Assembly: GCA_046329435.1 (NCBI GenBank)
Contig: JAXLUR010000005.1
Location: 310,001 to 374,000, forward strand
Length of the DNA: 64,000 bases
Direction: 5' to 3'
DNA from: M3007 sp046329435
GTDB taxonomy: Bacteria; Bacteroidota; Bacteroidia; Chitinophagales; Saprospiraceae
In this document: positions 19,774 through 27,334 of the stretch, piece by piece
How positions within the stretch are numbered: position 1 is the stretch's first letter
Layout: every line of letters starts with the position of its first letter
Notes under the pieces: generated by a model
What the model was told of the DNA's origin: nothing
Databases searched by the model: none
The model's input: the letters and a program-made list of their open reading frames with translations, nothing else
Made by a program: the position numbers and the translations under genes

Positions 19774-22308
19774 TCAGTTTTTTCCCAAAGACAACAGGTT
19801 GGCAAACAGGCGGTAGGCGCCCGGCACGCCGGCAGGCAGTTCGCGGAAAAAAGACAGGCCCGTGTACACGTAGTAGCCCTTGCCGAATTTGCCCACGAGC
19901 AGCGATCCGTCGGCCGGTTTTTCGCCGGGGTCGTTCATCGACAGCAGGGCCTGCAGCGAAGGATCCCATTCGCTGGGGAAGTACAGGCCGCGCTCCTGCA
20001 CCCAGCCGTCGAAATCGGCCGCGCCGATGCGGTTGGGGGCCGTGAGGGCGCGGTGACCGGGTTGAAGCAGGCGTACTTCGGCGTTTTCATCGGTCGTGCG
20101 GGTGCGGGCCAGTTTGAGCGGCACGGGGGCCAGCTGATCGAGCACCAGATCGAAATTGTTGTTGTACTGAATGAGCAATGTGCCGCCGTTGCGGACATAG
20201 TCGTAGAGCTTGGGCTGGTGATATTTGAGGTTTTCCTTCGTGTTGTAGGCCCGGATACCGATCACTACCGCGTCGAAGCGGCGAAGCTGTTCGGGCTCCA
20301 TGTCCTTGTCTTCCAGCAAGGTGACGGTGCAGCCCATCTGGCGGAGCGCATTGGGAATCTCGTCGCCCGCGCCCATGTAATAGCCGATGTTTTTGGCCGA
20401 CACCTGCAGATCGAGGCTGACGGCCTGCGTGGCATTGTCGAGCAACACGCTTTGTTGCGGAATATGGCCGTACTTGATGGTCACGAGGCGTTGGCGCCAG
20501 TTTTGACCGTCGAGTTGCGCCAGGGCCTTGAGTTGACCCTTGCGTTGTTTTCCGGCGGGTTGTACGGTAAAATGCAGGATTTTCGTCTCGCCCCGCTTGT
20601 CCAGTTGAAATGCAGCCGCGGAAGGCCGGACGGTCCAGCCTTCGGGCGCCTCGATGGTCAGGTTGCCCGCCACGCTGTCGCGGCCCGCGCGCACTTCCAC
20701 GCCTACCAGACGCGGGTGGCCGTTGGGAAAAATGTAGGAAGGCTGGTCGAACGCGGCCGTCACCGGCGGCAACACCTCGAAAGGCCGCCAGACCTCGCCC
20801 ACTGCAGGCTCGTCGATCTTGTAGGCCACTTCCGTCTCGTATTCCAGCGGCCGGCCGTCGATGGTGATCGACCAGCGGACTTTGGCAAAACGCGGCGTTT
20901 CGGGCAGGCCGCGCAATTGCTGGTCGCCGACGCGGTACATCCCGATATCGAAGGGTTGCTGCAGCCAGTATGGCGCGGTGATGCCCGCATCGGCCGGTAT
21001 GCGCACCGGCGTTTCGAATACCAGCCCTTTGTTGGGTTCGAGGGTTTTGGCCAGCACCGTGTCGAATAGGGCCGGGCGGATTTGCACGGCCGTCAGCGCT
21101 ACCGGGTAATTGGCCCGGGCGATGCATTCGAGCCGGATTTTCACGGTTTCGCCGGGCGACACGACCGGGGTAGCCGCCGTGGCTTCCAGGTAGATGCCCA
21201 GGCAGCCGCGGATGACTTCCTTGATCTCGGCCAGTTTGACCTGTTTCCAGTGGCCGTCGGGCAGGTTTTTGATCATGTCCATGGCGCGGAGCAGCTCAGG
21301 TACGGAGGCGGCGGGGTTGTCGGGCCGGAAATTGCGGTCGATCTGCGTCAGCAACTCGCCGATGGGCGCGCCACCTTCCACACGGGTCCAGCTGGTATTG
21401 ATGCCCTGAAAAAGATCGTTTTCGGCAGGGCGGTCGCCCTGCACGAAATCGAGCCAGTCGAGCGAACTGCCGCGCGTGCTGAGCATGCCGAAGCCCTGAC
21501 AGCGGTGCATGGAGCGGCTTTCGGCGGCAATTTCATTGTTGCTTTTGCCAAGCAGGGGCAGCCAGCCGCCGATATCGACCGAAAACAGGTTGCTTTTATC
21601 CATTTTATCAAAAGCATCCTGGCTGCCGAAAAACCACCAGGAGGTGTTGAAAAACTGCCGGCGGGGTTGCCAGGGCTGGGTAAATGTCAGCTGATCGGGG
21701 TATGCCGAGGCGTCGCCGGCCATTTTGAAGGCCTCCACGCTGAGCATGGCCGAGGCCGTGTGGTGGCCGTGGGTGTCGTATTTTTTGTCGTGGTAAAAGC
21801 GGTTGATGACCACGTCGGGCTGGGTGAGGCGCATGGTCCAGACCACGTCGGAAAGCACCGCGTCTTTGTCCCAGATGCGCAGGGTTTCGTCGGGGCTTTT
21901 GGAAAAGCCGAAGTCGTTGGCGCGGGTGAAGCGTTGCCGGCCGCCATCCACGGAGCGGGCCATGAGCAGTTCCTGGGTGCGGAGCACGCCCAGCAGCTCG
22001 CGGATTTCGGGACCGATGAGGTTTTGGCCGCCGTCGCCGCGGGTGAGGGAGAGGTAGGTGACGTCGTAGCGTTTTTCGTTGCGCAGGTAGCTGATCATGC
22101 GCGTGTTTTCGTCGTCGGGGTGAGCGGCGACGTAAAGTACCGAACCGAGCACGTTGAGTTTTTTGATCGACTGGTGGAGTTCGGCGGCAGTCGGTTTTCG
22201 GGGTTGTTGCGCGCTTGCGGCAGGGGGCAGCAGTGGGCCGAAAAAGGCAAACAACAGGAGCAGGAAGGCAAGCCGGTAGCGGCCCGGGGCAGCAGAAAGA
22301 CGTTTCAT
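19774..22308 (-). CDS. Large secreted PIG-L family deacetylase
   Basis: An 844-residue protein with an N-terminal signal peptide (to about ASAQQ, residue 35). The PIG-L/LmbE domain follows (about 40-270) with the zinc motif AAHPDDENTR, RGDGGQNLIG and the histidine cluster DTHGHHTA. Simple LmbE proteins are about 230 residues; here about 570 more residues form a beta-rich module (NPCBM- or immunoglobulin-like, with a FAMILY-typical long tail) and a C-terminal GATase1-like segment (VLLEDKDMEPEQLRRFDAVV, GKGYYVYTGLSFFRELPAG). Such proteins are common in Bacteroidota and remove N-acetyl groups from amino-sugar glycans in the periplasm or outside the cell. I chose the ATG at 22308, after a TACTTTCG promoter-like box at 22336-22343. 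Confidence 0.88.
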   Translation of the reverse strand: MKRLSAAPGRYRLAFLLLLFAFFGPLLPPAASAQQPRKPTAAELHQSIKKLNVLGSVLYVAAHPDDENTRMISYLRNEKRYDVTYLSLTRGDGGQNLIGPEIRELLGVLRTQELLMARSVDGGRQRFTRANDFGFSKSPDETLRIWDKDAVLSDVVWTMRLTQPDVVINRFYHDKKYDTHGHHTASAMLSVEAFKMAGDASAYPDQLTFTQPWQPRRQFFNTSWWFFGSQDAFDKMDKSNLFSVDIGGWLPLLGKSNNEIAAESRSMHRCQGFGMLSTRGSSLDWLDFVQGDRPAENDLFQGINTSWTRVEGGAPIGELLTQIDRNFRPDNPAASVPELLRAMDMIKNLPDGHWKQVKLAEIKEVIRGCLGIYLEATAATPVVSPGETVKIRLECIARANYPVALTAVQIRPALFDTVLAKTLEPNKGLVFETPVRIPADAGITAPYWLQQPFDIGMYRVGDQQLRGLPETPRFAKVRWSITIDGRPLEYETEVAYKIDEPAVGEVWRPFEVLPPVTAAFDQPSYIFPNGHPRLVGVEVRAGRDSVAGNLTIEAPEGWTVRPSAAAFQLDKRGETKILHFTVQPAGKQRKGQLKALAQLDGQNWRQRLVTIKYGHIPQQSVLLDNATQAVSLDLQVSAKNIGYYMGAGDEIPNALRQMGCTVTLLEDKDMEPEQLRRFDAVVIGIRAYNTKENLKYHQPKLYDYVRNGGTLLIQYNNNFDLVLDQLAPVPLKLARTRTTDENAEVRLLQPGHRALTAPNRIGAADFDGWVQERGLYFPSEWDPSLQALLSMNDPGEKPADGSLLVGKFGKGYYVYTGLSFFRELPAGVPGAYRLFANLLSLGKN

Positions 22309-22413
22309 AGAGACACCGAAGGGAAGTTGAAGGCGCGAAAGTAGGCACAAAAAACAGGGCAGGAAAGGGAAAGGTTCGTTGTGCGCGCCTGTTTCGCGGC
22401 GGCGGTTGCCGAA

Positions 22414-22459
22414 TAAAAAGCACAGATGCCACGCAGCATACCGCCGCGTAGCATCTGTG
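22414..22459 (-). terminator. Rho-independent terminator
   Basis: On the minus strand a hairpin with stem CACAGATGC / GCATCTGTG plus ACGC/GCGT after one mismatch is followed by CTTTTTATT. It lies downstream of the small membrane protein gene that ends at 22518. Confidence 0.8.
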
Positions 22460-22517
22460 TCTGAATATGGTTTGGTTTGGGCGAGGCAGCGCCTTGCCGA
22501 AAGCGGATGGTACAGGG

Positions 22518-22940
22518 TTATTTGCCGGCGCCCCGCCCGAGCATCCAGCCGATCACGCCGCCCACGATGCCGCTGATGACAGCGTTGGCAGCCAGATCGA
22601 CGAAGAGGCCGTTAAGGCCGGTCCAGGCGTTCATGCCGGCGTACATGTTCATATCGACGCTCAGGGCCATCAGAGCGCCGATGACCGCGCCGGCCATCAT
22701 GCCGCCGTTGAAGGTCGTGATGGCGGTGTAGCGGCTGTACAGCCAGGCCAGCAAAAAAGCCCAGGCCAGGCTGCCGACGGCATAACCCCAGATGATGGGC
22801 TCGGCCCGCATGACGGCGGTGCCTTCGGGCGTGAGCATGGAGTTCATGTACGACATGAGGGCCATGCCGTAGATCAGCCAGCCGAGCAGGAAGTGGGCAA
22901 CACCGCCCACCAATGCAGCAAGTAAGGTTTTACTGTTCAT
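22518..22940 (-). CDS. Small integral membrane protein of unknown function
   Basis: A 140-residue protein with four hydrophobic, Gly/Ala-rich segments (TLLAALVGGVAHFLLGWLIY; PIIWGYAVGSLAWAFLLAWLY; MMAGAVIGALMALSV; ANAVISGIVGGVIGWMLGRG). It resembles the small DUF1761-type membrane proteins seen in Bacteroidota, but I cannot assign it firmly. I chose the ATG at 22940 because the hydrophobic start MNSKTLLAALVGG fits; the longer frame adds an unrelated basic/AT-rich stretch. It has its own downstream terminator and is probably a single-gene unit. Confidence 0.75.
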   Translation of the reverse strand: MNSKTLLAALVGGVAHFLLGWLIYGMALMSYMNSMLTPEGTAVMRAEPIIWGYAVGSLAWAFLLAWLYSRYTAITTFNGGMMAGAVIGALMALSVDMNMYAGMNAWTGLNGLFVDLAANAVISGIVGGVIGWMLGRGAGK

Positions 22941-23203
22941 AACACATTTTGTTTTGGTGAAAAAATGCAAAACCGTTCTGCGAATGTAGAAAAACCCCAA
23001 ATTTTTCTGGTTAAATATTTTTAAAATACCAGTAAAAATTTTAAAAATAAAAAAAAGCGTTGGGCGGGGAAGCAGGAGGTTTTTCAAACAAATGTTTTTT
23101 GAGGGGGCGAGTGTTGGACCAAATCCGCTCCTTTGTTATCCCGCTCTCTCGTTACACCTCTCGTTTGTTATTGCGCTCCCTTGTTACCCCCCCCTCATTC
23201 CCC
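22941..23203. other. Gene-free region left of the DGR island
   Basis: AT-rich from 22941 to about 23060, the promoter side of the membrane protein gene. Then a 16-bp degenerate tandem repeat (23126-23189) borders the DGR terminator. No gene seen. Confidence 0.6.
23126..23189. repeat. Four degenerate 16-bp tandem repeats
   Basis: Units start at 23126, 23142, 23158 and 23174 and follow the pattern CGCTCCCTTGTTACCC. They sit just outside the DGR end terminator. Function unknown. Confidence 0.7.
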
Positions 23204-23229
23204 AAAAAAAAAATTTCGGCTTCGCCGAA
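23204..23229 (-). terminator. Terminator at the end of the DGR/TIR operon
   Basis: On the minus strand TTCGGC-GAA-GCCGAA is followed by a run of ten T's after one A/T step. It lies about 110 bp past the stop of the VR1 gene. The same hairpin, with a poorer T-tract, follows VR2 at 28766-28780. Confidence 0.8.
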
Positions 23230-23349
23230 TCTATTTTACCCCCTCACGGCTACCCCTCGCGGCTGCGCCTGCTGACGCGGCGCGCCTGCTCCGGGCAGGC
23301 CGGACTTTCTTTTGCTCACCGATTGGAACCGGAAGGGTCAGCCACCTCC
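23215..23349 (-). repeat. 135-bp DGR downstream element, copy 1 (after VR1)
   Basis: The 135 bp after VR1 match, at equal length and with only about eight differences, the 135 bp after VR2 (28766-28900). The element includes the last codons and stop of the target gene, a GCCTGC-TCCGG-GCAGGC hairpin (6-bp stem, 5-nt loop) at about 23285-23301, and the TTCGGC terminator hairpin. Hairpins just after variable repeats help target recognition in the phage BPP-1 DGR; the same role here is inferred. Confidence 0.75.
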
Positions 23350-24063
23350 CTGGAAGGACGCCGCCAGGCGGAAACCAAGGCTGCGGGCGACGTGCGCCGG
23401 GGGGCTGAGGTTGCGGTACGCCGCGCGGCAGTGCCGCGCTACGTCCCAGCAGCCGCCGCCGCGCAGGACGCGGTAGACGCCCTCTTCCGTCTGGTCTTCC
23501 CAGGCGGAACCGTCTTCCGGCGCGCCGTTGTAGTTGCCATGCCATTGATCCAGCACCCACTCCCACACGTTGCCGCTCATGTCGTACAAGCCCAATTGAT
23601 TGGGGCGTTTCAGGCCCACGGGTTTGGTTTCCAGGTGGCTGTTTTCTTCAAACCAGCCTACTTCTTTTAACTTGTTACTACCCGCATACAACAACCCGTC
23701 TTTGTAATACGGCCCGCCCCGCGCGGCGTATTCCCACTCCGCCTCCGTCGGCAGGCGAAAGGAAATACCCGTCAGATTTTCCAATGCCAGCAAAAACTCC
23801 TTCGTGATCCTGTCCCACGACACCCGCTCTACCGGCCGTTCGTCGCCTTTGAAAAAAGAGGGGTTATCCCCTTCCATTACCGCTTTCCAGAGTGCCTGCG
23901 TGACCGGGAACCGGCCGAGGTAAAAGTCGGAGAGGCGGACGCGGTGGGCAGGTTTTTCGTTTACGAAGCCGTGATCGTCGCCCATTAGGAATTCGCCGCC
24001 GGGGATGTGGGCCAGCGAAAAGGTACAGCCATTGACAGTAAAGTGTTTAATATTCGGGGTCAT
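23338..24063 (-). CDS. DGR target protein 1: FGE-sulfatase/C-type-lectin-fold protein with variable C terminus
   Basis: A 241-residue protein of the formylglycine-generating-enzyme fold, starting with IPGGEFLMGDDHG, then FYLGRFPVTQALWKAVM, RLPTEAEWEYAARGG and SGNVWEWVLDQWHGNYNG. The last 45 residues are encoded by variable repeat VR1 (23350-23482) and end GFRLAASFQGGG. True FGE enzymes are longer and carry active-site cysteines; this short form is the kind that DGRs use as a stable scaffold for a diversified binding face. Its ATG overlaps the stop of the LRR-Roc-COR-TIR gene (ATGA), so it is translated with that effector. No signal peptide is visible, so it acts in the cytoplasm. Ligand unknown; a sensor role is inferred from the pairing. 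Confidence 0.92.
   Translation of the reverse strand: MTPNIKHFTVNGCTFSLAHIPGGEFLMGDDHGFVNEKPAHRVRLSDFYLGRFPVTQALWKAVMEGDNPSFFKGDERPVERVSWDRITKEFLLALENLTGISFRLPTEAEWEYAARGGPYYKDGLLYAGSNKLKEVGWFEENSHLETKPVGLKRPNQLGLYDMSGNVWEWVLDQWHGNYNGAPEDGSAWEDQTEEGVYRVLRGGGCWDVARHCRAAYRNLSPPAHVARSLGFRLAASFQGGG
23350..23482 (-). repeat. DGR variable repeat VR1
   Basis: 133 bp, aligned without gaps to the template repeat at 27173-27305. By my count 20 positions differ and all 20 are at adenines of the template in coding sense; the other 102 non-adenine positions are identical. The 28 bp at the gene's 3' end (23350-23377) are unchanged and would be the homing-initiation (IMH) segment. AAC codons of the template have become, for example, Asp, His, Leu, Ser and Ala codons. 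Confidence 0.95.
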
Positions 24064-26999
24064 GACCGATCATTCAGGGTTTCGGCGCGTTGACGTATGG
24101 CGTTTTTGATTTCGGCAAAATCATCGGTCCTCAGCACCTGCGGTTCCAGGGTAATGATGTCGGCCAATACATTTGCCAGCAATCCGATTTGTTGCTGTAT
24201 TTCAAGATAAAGGTCGAAATCGGGCACGGCGGAACGGGCTGCGGACAATCCGACCTCCGCAATTTTTTGTTCGAGTTTTTTGCAACGCTGCTGCCAATAA
24301 CCGACATAATCAAGCCGGTCAATCGGGTCGTAGATATTGGCATCTTCAAGGATGACCGGAAATATTTTTTCGCGAAAACCGTCTGTTTCCGAACCTGATT
24401 TCCGAAAAATCTGCAACATCTCGTACATGCAATTGGGCGATTTCAAGTACTTGTCGCTAATGACTGTTATGATAAAATCAGACCGGCCGATTTCCCCCAT
24501 AAACTCGCGCAGAGAGCTGCGATACTTTGCGTCTTTTTTGTCTCTTTTCAGATGGCAAAACCCTTCATTTTCAAGGGATTCATACAAGTCATTGACCAAC
24601 TTCTCCCGGCTCTCTCCCTTTTCGCGCTCATCGCCCCAGGCATAGGAAAAATACACTTTGGGCTTCTGCACCTCCGCCGGCGCTTTTTCAGGCGTAGGCG
24701 CTTCTTTGCCTTCCGGTCCATGCCCCCACTCTCCCCTGCCGGTGAGGTGTTTGAAACTATCTACCCGAGGTTTAGCGGCGCCATCGACGGTTTTGATAAA
24801 GGTGGATTCGTTTTCGACGGCATCGAGCAAACCTTGCCAGGAGACAAACTGCGTTCCGTCGAGGGAGACTTCGGCGTTTGCCTTTTTGCTGAGTTGGTAA
24901 AATGCCTCGCAAACTTCCCGTTGTAACTGCGCCGCCCCCGGCCAGCGATCGGTCAGTACCACCAGACTGCGTTCGGCTTCCATGTATTGTACGGCACATT
25001 TTACCCCGGCCGAATTGGTAAAACAAATCCCCGATCGCCAGTACATCTTGTCGGAAAATGGCCCGTATCGGCTCAAAAAATTGATCATCACGTTGTCGGG
25101 CATGAATTTCGGAAAGCGAAATACGAATGCCGGTTCCAGGTCCTTGCTGATGATGTTGTAAGCCGATTTGGCATTGCCCCGCAATTCGCCGGAGAGGTAC
25201 TGCGGCACTATCCAGAACACGCCATCTTCATCGGAGTCTTCAAAAATCAGCTCAAAGGCCTTGAGCAATTCGATGAGGCGCGCGCGTTCCTGATCGGAAT
25301 ATTCCGGCAGGTGTTGTTCCAGCCAGTCGGGGGTTATTCTGCCTTCCTTTGTTTCGAGTTGATGATTGATGAGCCGGTAAACCTCCCTGGTGAGCCAGTC
25401 GGGGTTGGTATAAATTACATCGCGCAAATCGTCTTTGTCGTAATATACGACGATCCCTGTCTTGTGGAGGTATTCCAGCAATTGATCTTCTGTGCCTTTC
25501 ACTACGCCTCGTTCGCTGCAAAAGCGGATAAACTCGTCTTTACCGATCACCGGCGGGTCCTCTTTAATGCCCTCTATTTTTCGCGCCATGCTCTCGTAAC
25601 TACGCGGGAAATCCTTGCCGAACAAAGGGATCTCCGTTTTTATCTTATCTGTGATCATTTTTTTCAGTTCGACAAGGCCGTAGTCCGTTTCTGCATCAAA
25701 CTGGAGAAACTCCGCCCCGTAGTCTTCCTGATAAGCCGCTTTGACCTGCTCCCTGTTTTGCACGTTTTCCCAATGGGTTTGGACCATCAGCAGCGGACTC
25801 TGCGGCCCGCTCAGCCGGATATTTTCGAGCCAATACTCGCAGGGTTGCGATTTTTCCTTTCCCCGGAAGGGCAAATCTTCTTTGTCGCGCTCCCGATGCG
25901 CCTGCACGTTTTTTTCCGAAGTCCAGGCCAGGATGTACAGCGCATCGTCGGACAGAAAGAACTGGTGCGTGGCGTAGAAAATCTCCTGTCCGCCAAAGTC
26001 CCATACGCTGGCCTGCAAGGGCTGCGGTTTAATCTCCGGGAGGTGTTCGCCACTCAGATTCCCGACCTGAATGCCGTGCGTATATTTTTCCTTCGGATCG
26101 AAGGGCTGGTTTTTCAGGCGTCTGAACAAGGAGGTTTTCCCGACCCGGCCATTGCCCACCAAGATAATTTTGACCCGATCGTTCTTGATAGCGCCCTGTT
26201 CCAGATTGAGCAAAAAAGCTTTTATGGCTTCCCAGGAACTGGCTTGTTCTTCGCTGCTAATCAATTCCTTGGGCAAGGCCGACATGGGATTATCGTACAC
26301 ATACAAAGCCTGCAAATCGAAGCAATCGGTCAGGTCGAGCGGCAACATATCGAGTTTGTTTTTTCTCAAATGAAGGACTTGCAACGAAGGCAAACCCGAC
26401 CGGAACAATAGTGTATCTATGCGGTTGTCATTCAAGTACAAATACTTCAGTGCCCCGAACAAACCCGGCAATTCAAACGCCTTCATTTGATTATTGCTCG
26501 CATCCAGCATCCACAAAGCCGGGCAAGCCCCCTGAAAACGCAGGCTGCGCAGTTGGTTCCGGCTGAGGTCCAGTTTTTGCAGGCGCAAAAAAGCCGGCAC
26601 TTCGAGCATTTCCAGGGCGCACTCATTCAGGTCGAGCCATTCGAGCGGCAGGGTATGGGGCGAGTGGAAGTCGAGTTGTTTCAGGGCTTTATTCTTGCTC
26701 AAATCCAAGTACCGCAAATTAGCCCATTCGGCCGGCAGGGCCAGGCGGGTAAAATTGTTTTCGCTCAGGTTGAGCGCCTGCAATTGGGTAAAAGGCGCCA
26801 GCGCGCCGAACTGCGCATCGGTCAGCCCGTTGCTGCGCAGGTTGAGCCCGATCACTTCGCGGCCTTCGGCGTCGAGGGCGTAGTGGTTCTGATAGCGGTA
26901 GCGGGTGAGTTCTTCGAGTTGTTCGGGCGGCCCGGGGAAGGGTTCGAGTTCCAGTCCAAGCGCCGTTTGTAATTGCCGGATGGCGGCAGGTTTGTCCAT
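24060..26999 (-). CDS. LRR-Roc-COR-TIR protein (NLR-like immune effector)
   Basis: A 979-residue protein. Residues 40-245 are leucine-rich repeats (LNLSENNFTRL, LDLSKNKALKQLD, LYLNDNRIDTL). A Roc GTPase follows (about 275-450) with Walker A VGNGRVGKTSLFRRL at 281-295 and the G3 motif WDFGGQE at 333-339, then a COR domain (about 480-720). A TIR domain starts at about 781 (KVYFSYAWGDE) and has SPNCMYEML with Glu860 at the position of the catalytic glutamate of TIR NADases. The gene lies downstream of the DGR template repeat and overlaps the start of the VR1 target gene by 4 bp. I infer that the ROCO part is a switch that triggers NAD loss through TIR when its diversified partner binds something. 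An alternative is a signalling role without cell killing. Confidence 0.93.
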   Translation of the reverse strand: MDKPAAIRQLQTALGLELEPFPGPPEQLEELTRYRYQNHYALDAEGREVIGLNLRSNGLTDAQFGALAPFTQLQALNLSENNFTRLALPAEWANLRYLDLSKNKALKQLDFHSPHTLPLEWLDLNECALEMLEVPAFLRLQKLDLSRNQLRSLRFQGACPALWMLDASNNQMKAFELPGLFGALKYLYLNDNRIDTLLFRSGLPSLQVLHLRKNKLDMLPLDLTDCFDLQALYVYDNPMSALPKELISSEEQASSWEAIKAFLLNLEQGAIKNDRVKIILVGNGRVGKTSLFRRLKNQPFDPKEKYTHGIQVGNLSGEHLPEIKPQPLQASVWDFGGQEIFYATHQFFLSDDALYILAWTSEKNVQAHRERDKEDLPFRGKEKSQPCEYWLENIRLSGPQSPLLMVQTHWENVQNREQVKAAYQEDYGAEFLQFDAETDYGLVELKKMITDKIKTEIPLFGKDFPRSYESMARKIEGIKEDPPVIGKDEFIRFCSERGVVKGTEDQLLEYLHKTGIVVYYDKDDLRDVIYTNPDWLTREVYRLINHQLETKEGRITPDWLEQHLPEYSDQERARLIELLKAFELIFEDSDEDGVFWIVPQYLSGELRGNAKSAYNIISKDLEPAFVFRFPKFMPDNVMINFLSRYGPFSDKMYWRSGICFTNSAGVKCAVQYMEAERSLVVLTDRWPGAAQLQREVCEAFYQLSKKANAEVSLDGTQFVSWQGLLDAVENESTFIKTVDGAAKPRVDSFKHLTGRGEWGHGPEGKEAPTPEKAPAEVQKPKVYFSYAWGDEREKGESREKLVNDLYESLENEGFCHLKRDKKDAKYRSSLREFMGEIGRSDFIITVISDKYLKSPNCMYEMLQIFRKSGSETDGFREKIFPVILEDANIYDPIDRLDYVGYWQQRCKKLEQKIAEVGLSAARSAVPDFDLYLEIQQQIGLLANVLADIITLEPQVLRTDDFAEIKNAIRQRAETLNDRS

Positions 27000-27152
27000 G
27001 GGTATTTTTCAATGGTTTGATGTTCAAAAAATAGCGGCAGGACTTTCGCCAGACTACTCATACCACCGCGTGGAGCGGCCCCGGAAGAGGGCCGCCATTT
27101 CGCCGTCCTGGAAAAACCGGGAAAGACGGGACAAGCGTCTGGTCAGTGACTG

Positions 27153-27173
27153 CCATCCGGCCAATCGGTGAGC
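27153..27173. repeat. Inverted copy of the VR-flanking sequence next to the template repeat
   Basis: On the plus strand CCATCCGGCCAATCGGTGAGC directly borders the template repeat. Its reverse complement, with 2 extra bases in the middle, occurs near the same end of both variable repeats (23314-23336 and 28865-28887). So the flank is inverted at the template compared with the targets. Confidence 0.7.
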
Positions 27174-27305
27174 TGGAAGGACGCCGCCAGGCGGAAACCA
27201 TTGTTGCGGTTGTCGTTCGCCGGGTGGTTGTTGTTGCGGTACGCCGCGCGGCAGTTCTGCGCTTCGTTCCAGTAGCTGCCGCCGCGTATGACGCGGTTGA
27301 CGCCC
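27173..27305 (-). other. DGR template repeat (TR)
   Basis: This 133-bp stretch begins 30 bp after the reverse transcriptase stop on the same strand. In coding sense it would read GGSYWNEAQNCRAAYRNNNH followed by PANDNRNNGFRLAASFQ, with many AAC (Asn) codons, the classical DGR template design because adenines are the bases mutated. I count 31 adenines in coding sense, 30 of them outside the conserved 28-bp end. It has no start codon or gene of its own; a chance frame at 27054-27332 overlaps it. It would be transcribed as RNA, copied by the error-prone reverse transcriptase with adenine-specific errors, and used to overwrite VR1 and VR2. Confidence 0.95.
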
Positions 27306-27334
27306 TTTTGACGCCTGACCCTTGTCGGGCAAAC

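Noticed and set aside
23338..24063. Functional formylglycine-generating (sulfatase-activating) enzyme
   Set aside because: No sulfatase is nearby, the protein is short and cytoplasmic, and its C-terminal part is a DGR variable region, so only the fold is shared.
27054..27332. A 92-codon frame overlapping the DGR template repeat
   Set aside because: It reads the repeat in a different frame from the target genes and has no homology; the repeat is expected to act as RNA.
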